A stretch of 18,492 nt of DNA, taken from contig DAIORV010000039.1 of assembly GCA_036752825.1 (NCBI GenBank), forward strand, positions 1-18,492, given 5' to 3'. Shown piece after piece: positions 1-6,713 of the stretch (positions are counted from its first letter, which is position 1; each line of letters opens with the position of its first letter). The notes below the pieces were generated by a model. That model did not search any database. It was not told the origin of the DNA and saw only the letters and a list, made by a program, of their open reading frames with translations. The DNA is from UBA5177 sp002413265 (GTDB lineage: Bacteria; Chloroflexota; UBA5177). A program made the position numbers and the translations under genes.

Positions 1-1
1 C

Positions 2-508
2 AGCGTCCTCGGCACGGTGGAAGCGTACGACCCGGCCACAAACTCGTGGAGCACCAAGGCGGCCATGCCTAGCGCCCGGTGGGGCCTTGCAGCCACCATT
101 GGACCCGATGGAAAGATTTATGCCATTGGGGGAGTAGAACCTCTTGGGTTGGCAGGGAAGATCGTGGGAACGGTTGAGGCGTACGCCCCCAGCACCAATT
201 CATGGGGCGCCCTCACTCCGCTCACGGTCAGCGTCAAGCTCGCGCACGGCAGGATCAAGGCGGGCCAGAAGCAGACCGTCTCAGTCATGACGGCGCCGAA
301 CGTCCGTGTCACGGTCGTCGTGAAATTTCCCGACGGCAGTAGGAAGACGCGCACCGGGACCGCTAACAGCGAGGGGAAATTCACCTGGTCCTTCAAGCAG
401 CCGCCGGGCAGGGCACAAAGCCACAACCTCTCGGCGAAGGTCACGGTGACGGTGAAGCGCGGAGATGAGCTGCCCAAGTCGGCTTCAAAGCAGTACAGGA
501 TTGCCTGA
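2..508 (+). CDS. Secreted Kelch-repeat propeller protein, C-terminal part (5' truncated)
   Basis: The reading frame is open from base 2 to a TGA at 506-508; the start lies left of the window. What remains is the end of one Kelch blade (VEAYDPATNSWST), one complete blade (MPSARWGLAA, DGKIYAIGG, VEAYAPSTNSWG), then a domain of about 90 residues starting at VKLAHGRIKAGQKQ. That domain alternates V/T strands, contains FPDGSRKT and TGTANSEGKFTWSF, and looks like an Ig-like beta sandwich. Kelch blades form beta-propellers used for protein or glycan binding, and the ligand cannot be inferred here. The gene directly downstream encodes the same architecture with the same C-terminal domain, so the two are tandem paralogs. 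Family assignment is secure; secretion is inferred from the paralog, whose signal sequence is visible. Confidence 0.85.
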   Translation, partial: SVLGTVEAYDPATNSWSTKAAMPSARWGLAATIGPDGKIYAIGGVEPLGLAGKIVGTVEAYAPSTNSWGALTPLTVSVKLAHGRIKAGQKQTVSVMTAPNVRVTVVVKFPDGSRKTRTGTANSEGKFTWSFKQPPGRAQSHNLSAKVTVTVKRGDELPKSASKQYRIA

Positions 509-624
509 TCGAGCGGCCGAGATCCGCGCGCATACGTGACTCTCCGAACAGCCATCTCCACTAGAGTGCTAACGACTGACGACTGTAGAGTGGAAAAGGC
601 CTGAGGAGGTCGGCCCGGGCTGCG

Positions 625-1971
625 GTGTTGCTTATTCAACAGGCATCAAAGTTATCGACGAGACGCGGGCAGACGTTGGCCTCGGTCTGTCTCGCGCTAG
701 CTGTGGCGACGGACATAGGTGCGGCGACGCCGAATGTGACCGCGGCACGCGTCGCTGTAAACACCGGGACCAGCTTGGCGCCCATGCCTACTCCCAGGTA
801 TTTTCTCGCGGCGGCGACCGGCCACGATGGAAAGATCTATGCCATAGGGGGTCTAACCAGCCGCGGCACCGCGGCAGCCACGGTGGAAGCGTATAACCCG
901 GAAACAAACTCCTGGAGTACCGAAGCGCCGATGCCCACCGCACGCCATGATCTTGCGGCGGTCACGGCGGCAAACGGGCGGATCTATGCCATTGGGGGAG
1001 CCACGACTGACGGCACTCCGCTCGCTGCGGTGGAAGCATATGACCCGGATTCCAACTCGTGGAGCACCGAGGCGCCCATGCCCACCGCACGATGGGGCCT
1101 TGCAGCCGCCGCCGGCCTCGATGGAAAGATCTATGCCGTGGGGGGAGCAGACAGCGACTCCAAGACCGCCGGCACGCTGGAGGCGTATGACGCGGCGACC
1201 AATTCCTGGAGCACCAAACGATCGATGCCAACGGCGAGGTATTTCCTGGCGGCCGCCACTGGGTCCGATGGAAAGATCTACGCCGTCGGAGGGTCTTCGG
1301 ATCCCATCAGCATACTCGCCACGGTGGAGGCGTACGATCCGGCAACCGACTCGTGGAGCACCCAAGCACCAATGCCCTCCACGCGTGCCGCGCTCGCGGC
1401 CGACACGGGCCTCGCGGTGATCGAGCATCGCGCCTNNNNNNNNNNGTCTAACGATCCCGTCAATATCGCCGGCGCGGTAGACGCGTTCAACCCGGCTACC
1501 AACTCCTGGAGCGCCGCGGCGGCCATGCCGACCCCGCGATGGGGTCTCGCGGCGGCCGGTGCACCAAACGGAAGGATCTACGCGATGGGAGGAGTCGAGC
1601 GGTTCGACGGGGCAGGGAAACTCGTCGGCACGATGGAAGCCTTCGACCCGGCCATCAATTCGTGGGGCGCCGCGCCCTCACCGCTAGCGATCAGCTTTAA
1701 GCTCGCGCACGGCAGCATCAAGGCTGGACAGAAGCAGATGGTCGCCGTTACCACAGCGCCAAGTGTCCGCGTCACGATCCTCGTAAGCTTCCCCGACGGC
1801 AGCAAGAAGACGAAAGACGGTACAGCGACCAGCACGGGGCAGTTCACATGGTCCTTCAAGGAGCCGCCTGGCAAAGCCAAAGGCCAAAACCGGACTGTCA
1901 AGGTCACGGTGACCGTGGCGAGCGGTAGCAAGCCACCAAAGTCTGCGTCAAAGCATTACAAGATCACCTGA
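625..1971 (+). CDS. Secreted six-bladed Kelch-repeat protein with C-terminal Ig-like domain (interrupted by an assembly gap)
   Basis: I chose the GTG at 625, about 14 nt after a GAGGAGGT site at 603-610; the TTG at 628 is an equal alternative. Residues 1-34 form an export signal: basic STRRG, then a hydrophobic stretch ending near DIGAA. Six Kelch blades of about 50 residues follow. Each has MPTxRxxLAA, then DGKIYAIGG, then VEAYxPxxNSWST. A C-terminal beta-rich domain (from FKLAHGSIKAGQKQ) matches that of the upstream paralog. Six blades would close one beta-propeller, probably outside the membrane and binding protein or carbohydrate. Blade 5 lacks its DGKIYAVGG segment because the sequence around the N run at 1436-1445 is missing or wrong. 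The exact protein there is unreliable, although the frame is kept across the nominal gap. No enzymatic residues are apparent. Confidence 0.85.
   Translation: MLLIQQASKLSTRRGQTLASVCLALAVATDIGAATPNVTAARVAVNTGTSLAPMPTPRYFLAAATGHDGKIYAIGGLTSRGTAAATVEAYNPETNSWSTEAPMPTARHDLAAVTAANGRIYAIGGATTDGTPLAAVEAYDPDSNSWSTEAPMPTARWGLAAAAGLDGKIYAVGGADSDSKTAGTLEAYDAATNSWSTKRSMPTARYFLAAATGSDGKIYAVGGSSDPISILATVEAYDPATDSWSTQAPMPSTRAALAADTGLAVIEHRAXXXXSNDPVNIAGAVDAFNPATNSWSAAAAMPTPRWGLAAAGAPNGRIYAMGGVERFDGAGKLVGTMEAFDPAINSWGAAPSPLAISFKLAHGSIKAGQKQMVAVTTAPSVRVTILVSFPDGSKKTKDGTATSTGQFTWSFKEPPGKAKGQNRTVKVTVTVASGSKPPKSASKHYKIT
1436..1445. other. Assembly gap (10 N) inside Kelch blade 5
   Basis: Ten N bases lie in the coding sequence. 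Other blades need about ten residues between TG and the next loop; here there are twelve including four unknowns. The eight residues before the gap (LAVIEHRA) do not match the blade consensus, so the contig edge is probably wrong as well. Ten N is a typical nominal scaffold gap, so the true length is unknown. Confidence 0.95.
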
Positions 1972-2331
1972 TGAATCCGCTGTCTCGACGCTGACGGCGG
2001 TGCTATGCGGCGCGACAATATTCAGCGCGGTGGGTCGATGTCGGCTGAAGTCACGGCTTGTCCGGATCGCCAAACGGGAAGATCCTCGCCGCCGTGATAG
2101 CGGGAGCTGATTCAGCACATGGGCCTCGTTTGAGTGCACGCGCGGGCGACCGCAGCTCGCCCCTACGATGCTGACATGGCTGAGAGTATTTTTCGGGCAT
2201 GGGCGGCGGAAACGCCGCGGCGGATCGTCACATGAAGCGCTCACTTCGACAACGGACGGTGAATTGGATCGAATTGAGCCGAGGTGGCCCGAGGAAGTCT
2301 CGCCCGCCGGCTTCGCAGAACCGAAGGGCCC
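1972..2331. other. Intergenic spacer between convergent genes
   Basis: This 360-bp stretch separates the rightward Kelch gene from the leftward anchored-protein gene. I see no ORF with coding character and no RNA gene. The only clear structure is a GAAA-capped hairpin at 2203-2218. No T-tract follows that hairpin on either strand, so a standard intrinsic terminator is not supported. Confidence 0.6.
2203..2218. other. Perfect 6-bp GC hairpin with GAAA tetraloop
   Basis: Read on the plus strand, GCGGCG, GAAA, CGCCGC forms a perfect stem closed by a GNRA tetraloop. It lies 232 nt past the Kelch stop. There is no U-run after it, so at most it would be a transcript-stabilising or pausing structure. 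It may be chance in GC-rich DNA. Confidence 0.35.
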
Positions 2332-3069
2332 TTAGAACTTTAGACTCTTGGGCAGTCCCGATTTCGGACCCGCGTAGATCCAGTCAACCTGGTACTTGTT
2401 GTTGCTGTCCCAGGTGCGGAGGTACGCCTCGTCAAGAGCAGCGTAGTGGGTGTTGGGCTTCGGGTCGGTAGGGGTCACGGAGCCGAGGAGCTTCCCCGAG
2501 GCGTCCCACAGAGCGCAGGTGATGGTGACCGGCTTGAGCTTGTCAGCGTCGACGTTGGCGAGCTTCGCGAGTTCCGCAGGGTTTGGATACGGATTGACGA
2601 CGCGGATCCCTGCATAGAACCACTTTCCGTTAGGAGGAGGGTTCCAGGCCTTCACGAAATCGATGCGAAAGCCGTGGTCGGTGCCGCGTCCGCATTTGAC
2701 GCCGTCGCTATCGAACTCGAGGCTAATAGTGCCGGAGTGATAGACGCCCAAGCCGAGCGCAAATTTGTGAAACGAGAGACCTCGGACCCTGGCAACCACC
2801 ACCGTCGCATTCGGGTCGGTCTGCAGCCGGCGGTCCAGCTCTATGGAATCGCCGGACACGGTAAGCACGCCGTGCAAGATGCGAGCGGTGGCCCCGACCG
2901 GGTTCACGTGCCAGAAGCCGTTGGCGGTAGAGCTGAAATTAAAGTCGTCGAAGATCGAGGGAGCCGAGCCTGAATCGGGAATAGCCCACACGACGGCGCC
3001 GCCGATGGCACCGCCCAGGAAGAGCATTATCAGGCAGACGATCGACCAGCGAAAGATCTTTTTGTTCAC
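2332..3069 (-). CDS. Membrane-anchored beta-rich protein, possibly ConA/LamG-like
   Basis: The frame is open further upstream, but I place the start at GTG 3069-3067. It follows the TAA of the preceding gene by 1 nt, and a GGAGG lies 9 nt before it, so translation is coupled. The product is 245 residues. It has a basic N-terminus (NKKIFRW), one membrane segment at about residues 9-30, then an extracytoplasmic domain. That domain begins IFDDFNFSS and has alternating strands such as HGVLTVSGDSIELDRR and GTISLEFDSDG, recalling concanavalin/laminin-G or DUF1080-type sandwiches. No catalytic signature is visible, and the fold assignment is weak inference. Coupling to the GT-C-like gene suggests shared work at the cell surface. 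Confidence 0.7.
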   Translation of the reverse strand: MNKKIFRWSIVCLIMLFLGGAIGGAVVWAIPDSGSAPSIFDDFNFSSTANGFWHVNPVGATARILHGVLTVSGDSIELDRRLQTDPNATVVVARVRGLSFHKFALGLGVYHSGTISLEFDSDGVKCGRGTDHGFRIDFVKAWNPPPNGKWFYAGIRVVNPYPNPAELAKLANVDADKLKPVTITCALWDASGKLLGSVTPTDPKPNTHYAALDEAYLRTWDSNNKYQVDWIYAGPKSGLPKSLKF

Positions 3070-3070
3070 G

Positions 3071-4732
3071 TTATGCGGCCTCCATGACGGGCGTGTCGCT
3101 TTCGCTACGGTCAGGTTCGTCGAAGAGGCCACCACCCTCCGCGGCGAGGTAGGTGCCAGAGGCGAGGGCAAGCGCGACGATGACCAAGACTTCGGCCACG
3201 ATCTTTTGTCGGCCCATCCACCAGTCAAGCTCGTCAGACTTCCACCAGAAATTCCACTGGTTCAGCGCGTAGTCCACGGTCATCCTGTCGAGGATGGGAT
3301 CCTCATCGGGAGGCACTAGCTCATATTTATTACTGTGCAGGACCGAGTCGTAGACCATCTGATACAGTCCGTGGAGCTGGAAATTCAGCGGGCTCTCTTG
3401 AACGTTCCAGAAGTATCGGTAGCGAGAGGCGATCCACTCCCACTGGTACCCCTGGCTCTCTTCATAGGCGATGACGCGGTACCAGCTTCGCCACGGACTG
3501 ACGGTGACGGCCGAGACTTGAATGAGCAGGCTGCCGGCGATAACGAGGCTGCTAATGAGTGTCATCGGGGAGATCCGCCGCATCCGCTTCAGCAGCTCAC
3601 CGAGCGGGAGCGTGAGGAAGGGCACCACGGGGTAGACGTATCGAGGTCCCCAAGCGGGGTCGCCGTGCCAGAAGGTGACGTAGCCGTAGAGGAGGAAGAA
3701 AGACGCGACCATGGCCGCCATGCCAATGGTCATGGCAGAGAAGCGGCGGTAGAACCATGGACCGGCAAACACCAGAAGGAAGATGGTCGGACAGTACCAG
3801 AGCAAGCCTTTGCCGGGACTTATGAGGAGCCCGGCCGCACCCTTCCAGATGGCATAGCCGAAGGTTGTCTCGTGGTGGCCGGTCTGAGTAATGGAGCCGA
3901 AGCGGGCCCAGTTGTACCAGAGGATGAGTACGACAAACGGGAACAAGCCGCAACCGACGCGAATGCAGTCGACTACCCGATTTCGAACGCTCGGGGTGCG
4001 CAGGGAGGGAAGGAGTAGATAAACTCCTAGCCCAACCAGCCCCAAGGCAGCGTCTTGGTAACGCGTAATGAATGCGCCGCCGATTCCGGCGCCCGCCAGG
4101 AAGAGGTACCAGGGAGGCGCTCGCTGTTCTCGAAACCGAAAGACGAAGTACCAACCAAGCAGAAGGAAAAAGGCGACCTCGCTGTGCTCATTGACACTTT
4201 GCTCGTCTGGCCAGGCCATGGTCGCAAAGCCGAACAGCAGTGTTAGGAGCAGGGAGACGCGCCTGCCATAGCCGAGACGGACAGCGAATAAGAAAAAGAT
4301 CAGAGCTTCGAGGGCACCCATCAAGGGCCCTACGAGACGATCGAACCAGATCACCGCGGGCCCAAAGGTCCAGCGCTCATGCGGCGAGAGCCGCGAGCCT
4401 ATGAAGTCGAACGGAATGATGAAGAGGGGTTGTCCGGGTAGGTAGGTCGAATAGGTCTGTCCTCCCCTCCCCAGAGAGATTCGCGGGTCGTAGAACTCTT
4501 TCTTCAGATGCTTGGGGTACTGGAGCTTCCAGCCATGCAGACTCATATCGATGCGGCTGGAAAGGTTTTCCGCGATCTGGATTCTGATCTCGGTATCACC
4601 CGTGGAGTACAGATCCGCGGAGGCGCTGAATACATACGCCATGAAGAAGAAGGTGAACAGAGCGCCGGCCAGAAGGACGGCGCGAAATCTGGTCGGTGCT
4701 ATCCGAGGCACCGCAGGCGGCGAGTTGAGCAT
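3071..4732 (-). CDS. Polytopic membrane protein, GT-C-type glycosyltransferase-like
   Basis: The frame opens at a GTG at 4822, but the ATG at 4732 has a GGAAGAG site 6 nt upstream and is preferred, giving 553 residues. About ten to eleven hydrophobic segments are visible, from RAVLLAGALFTFFFMAY near the N-terminus to LVIVALALASGTYLAA near the C-terminus. After the first segment comes a loop with STGDTEIRIQIAENL, the usual place of the acidic active-site motif in GT-C lipid-linked sugar transferases. Later, WHGDPAWGPRYVYPVVPF resembles the GPRY-x-P-x-x-P element common in bacterial GT-C proteins. It could glycosylate exported proteins or lipids using a polyprenyl-phosphate sugar, but donor and acceptor cannot be read from the sequence. 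It is the first gene of a coupled leftward pair. Confidence 0.7.
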   Translation of the reverse strand: MLNSPPAVPRIAPTRFRAVLLAGALFTFFFMAYVFSASADLYSTGDTEIRIQIAENLSSRIDMSLHGWKLQYPKHLKKEFYDPRISLGRGGQTYSTYLPGQPLFIIPFDFIGSRLSPHERWTFGPAVIWFDRLVGPLMGALEALIFFLFAVRLGYGRRVSLLLTLLFGFATMAWPDEQSVNEHSEVAFFLLLGWYFVFRFREQRAPPWYLFLAGAGIGGAFITRYQDAALGLVGLGVYLLLPSLRTPSVRNRVVDCIRVGCGLFPFVVLILWYNWARFGSITQTGHHETTFGYAIWKGAAGLLISPGKGLLWYCPTIFLLVFAGPWFYRRFSAMTIGMAAMVASFFLLYGYVTFWHGDPAWGPRYVYPVVPFLTLPLGELLKRMRRISPMTLISSLVIAGSLLIQVSAVTVSPWRSWYRVIAYEESQGYQWEWIASRYRYFWNVQESPLNFQLHGLYQMVYDSVLHSNKYELVPPDEDPILDRMTVDYALNQWNFWWKSDELDWWMGRQKIVAEVLVIVALALASGTYLAAEGGGLFDEPDRSESDTPVMEAA

Positions 4733-4845
4733 ACGGGTCTCTTCCGGTACGAGTTGGAGCGAATTCTCTTCTGGCGCGGCGACTGTGTAGTCTACCCAAT
4801 TAGTAATGGCGAATCTAACCACAACACAGGGCGGCTGTAAGCGGG

Positions 4846-4879
4846 TACAATTGACGGATCAAGCAGAACACGCTTACAT
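4846..4879 (+). promoter_or_regulatory. Candidate promoter elements for the secreted-protein pair
   Basis: TACAAT at 4846-4851 matches the -10 consensus at five of six bases but lacks a recognisable -35. TTGACG at 4851-4856 is a good -35 but is followed at 17 nt only by a poor -10 (TTACAT, 4874-4879). Either would give a short leader to the TTG start at 4899. The assignment rests on motif matching alone. Confidence 0.3.
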
Positions 4880-4898
4880 GCATAGCGGAGGTTTCCCC

Positions 4899-5306
4899 TT
4901 GCCGAGGCGCATCGCTCTCTACATCTCAGCAGCTGTGATTGCGGCAGCATTCGCTGCTCCCGCCTTTGCAGGCTCAAAAGTGATTTTTCAGAGGAGCAAC
5001 AAGGCAGCGACGAGCGTCAACATCGTCGTCGGGCTGGCTCCAGGGCACGCCTACCGGGTCGAGATCAGCTCGCCAAAAAAACACTCATTTGTAGTCAACG
5101 GGTTCCAGGACTATCGCTACGTGGCTAATAAGATGCTGCATTCGAGCACGAGTGACGTCAAGAAGAAGGGCAAGACTCCCGGATCCTTCGTAATCAAACA
5201 ACCACACGTCCCGAGTCTCGATCAGTGGATCCTCGGCGCCGATGTGTCGGTGACCACGGGCCGAGGTATAACCGTGCGCGTCGTCGACCTGGGAAAGCGT
5301 CCCTAA
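4899..5306 (+). CDS. Small secreted protein of unknown function
   Basis: The start is TTG 4899: GGAGGT at 4887-4892 sits 6 nt upstream, and the product then begins with a textbook signal peptide. It opens LPRRIA, then a hydrophobic stretch, then APAFA with cleavage expected after residue 24 before GS. An ATG at 4878 in the same frame lies before that ribosome site and is unlikely. The mature part is about 110 residues, rich in V, S and K and probably beta-structured, with no cysteines and no family I recognise. The next gene starts 33 nt later in the same direction, so the two are probably cotranscribed. It may be a partner of the downstream propeller protein, which is inference from position. 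Confidence 0.7.
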   Translation: MPRRIALYISAAVIAAAFAAPAFAGSKVIFQRSNKAATSVNIVVGLAPGHAYRVEISSPKKHSFVVNGFQDYRYVANKMLHSSTSDVKKKGKTPGSFVIKQPHVPSLDQWILGADVSVTTGRGITVRVVDLGKRP

Positions 5307-5339
5307 CAAACGACTCAGCCGGCTTCAGAAGCGCGATCA

Positions 5340-6713
5340 GTGTCTCATTTCGGGCGTATCATCGTCGCAGCGGTCATTGCGCTGGGCATGGTCGCAGCGG
5401 GCCTCTCGATCGTTTCGGCGCGGCTCGGACCCACGGTCGATACGATAAGGACTTTGCCCTCGCTTGACGGCGTATCCGTCAACTCCTCGATCGGCATCTC
5501 ATTTACCGAGCCAATGAGTCACCAATCGGTGGAGCATGCTTTCCACCTCACGCCGAAGGCGAAAGGCGCATTCAACTGGGTGGGCAATGAGCTGGTGTTT
5601 CTTCCTTCCCGCAGCCTGACGTACGGCACCAAATACCACCTGGTGATCGGAGGCACGGCCAAGGACGTGGGAGGCCGCACATTGTTCCGCAGCTATTCGA
5701 CGTCCTTCGCGACGCAATCGGAACACCTCTTGTACCTGGGGACAAGCGGGGACGAGCGGGGCAGACTGGTGTTGGCATCCGTGGGCGGAGCGAAAGAGCT
5801 GGTGGGCGACGGAGGCGGCAACGTCGGAGATTTCTCTGTGTCGCTGGACAAAACGCTTGCGGTGTACGCAAAACGAGGAGCGCCGGCGGAGCGAACAGAC
5901 GAGATCTGGATGCTCAGCCTTTCAGACGGCAGCTCTCAGATGGTGTACCGGCGGTCCGACTGGCAAATCAGTCAGCCTCACATCTCGCCGGACGGGCAGA
6001 CGATAGCCTTTCTGGCTGAGAACGTCTTGATTTGTCAGAAGTACTACAAATGTTTTCGCGATCGAACGAGCCCCATCGTGGAACTGCTGAATCTGCGATC
6101 GCACCGGGTGAAGCAGTTCCAGTCGCCATCGGATCAGCCGATCACGAACTTCATCGACTTCTCCCCAGCGGGTCAGATCGCCTACACGGACCTCGGTTCG
6201 CCGCTCACCACAGCTGACGTTTCAGGACAGCACACGGTCCATATACCGAGTGAAGGCAACGAGCTGGCGTACGCCGGTTTCGATCAAGCCGGGGACAAGG
6301 CGAGCTTCGTCGGTCAGACGCCGGGCAGCTCGGGCGGAGACATCCTGGTCTTCGTGCACGGACATTATGTCGACGTGTCGAAGGGAGTCTACGACTCCAC
6401 CACACCATCGTTTTCCTCCAGCGGGAAGGCAGTGGCTTACGCGGGCTACCGCACCGAAGAAGGCATCGAACCCATATACGGGATCACGACCTACGCGTTC
6501 GGGACGAAGAAGTCCGTGAAGCTGACGTCCGAAACGAAGTTCAGCGACTGGGCCCCGCAGTGGTCGCCGGACGACAAGTACATCGCATTTGTGCGCTCGC
6601 AGCCGCGCGAAGCTATGTACATGGGCACAGGCGCGGTGTGGGTGACCCGCAGTGACAGGCGGGATGCCTTCCCGCTGGGCAGCTTCGCCAGCGAGGTTCG
6701 CTGGGTGATCTAG
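5340..6713 (+). CDS. Anchored Big_5 (SbsA Ig-like) plus TolB-like beta-propeller protein
   Basis: The start is GTG 5340, with only a weak ribosome site. Residues 5-27 are hydrophobic and form a signal or anchor. Residues about 35-130 look like a Big_5/SbsA Ig-like domain: VSVNSSIGISFTEPM, FHLTPKAKGAF, ELVFLPSRSLTYGTKY and TSFATQ. The rest is a TolB/PD40-type propeller: QISQPHISPDGQTIAFL, PSFSSSGKAVAYAG, APQWSPDDKYIAFV. Such proteins usually act outside the membrane as scaffolds or binding platforms; the ligand is unknown. Residues CQKYYKC put two cysteines close together in one blade, which could form a disulfide. Its stop codon shares the tetranucleotide CTAG with the stop of the opposite gene, so the two ORFs overlap by 4 bp. 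Confidence 0.8.
   Translation: MSHFGRIIVAAVIALGMVAAGLSIVSARLGPTVDTIRTLPSLDGVSVNSSIGISFTEPMSHQSVEHAFHLTPKAKGAFNWVGNELVFLPSRSLTYGTKYHLVIGGTAKDVGGRTLFRSYSTSFATQSEHLLYLGTSGDERGRLVLASVGGAKELVGDGGGNVGDFSVSLDKTLAVYAKRGAPAERTDEIWMLSLSDGSSQMVYRRSDWQISQPHISPDGQTIAFLAENVLICQKYYKCFRDRTSPIVELLNLRSHRVKQFQSPSDQPITNFIDFSPAGQIAYTDLGSPLTTADVSGQHTVHIPSEGNELAYAGFDQAGDKASFVGQTPGSSGGDILVFVHGHYVDVSKGVYDSTTPSFSSSGKAVAYAGYRTEEGIEPIYGITTYAFGTKKSVKLTSETKFSDWAPQWSPDDKYIAFVRSQPREAMYMGTGAVWVTRSDRRDAFPLGSFASEVRWVI

Noticed and set aside
557..594. TCCACT/AGTGGA inverted repeat and TAGAGTG direct repeat between the Kelch genes
   Set aside because: Arms are only 6 bp around a 26-nt loop, and the direct repeat is 7 bp; this is not beyond chance.
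853..1428. Minus-strand ORF opposite the Kelch repeats
   Set aside because: It is the antisense shadow of repeated GC-rich coding DNA; the apparent repeats in it mirror the Kelch blades.
3070..3228. N-terminal extension of the anchored beta-rich protein
   Set aside because: The extra codons overlap the GT-C-like gene, have shadow-like composition, and the coupled GTG at 3069 has a good ribosome site.
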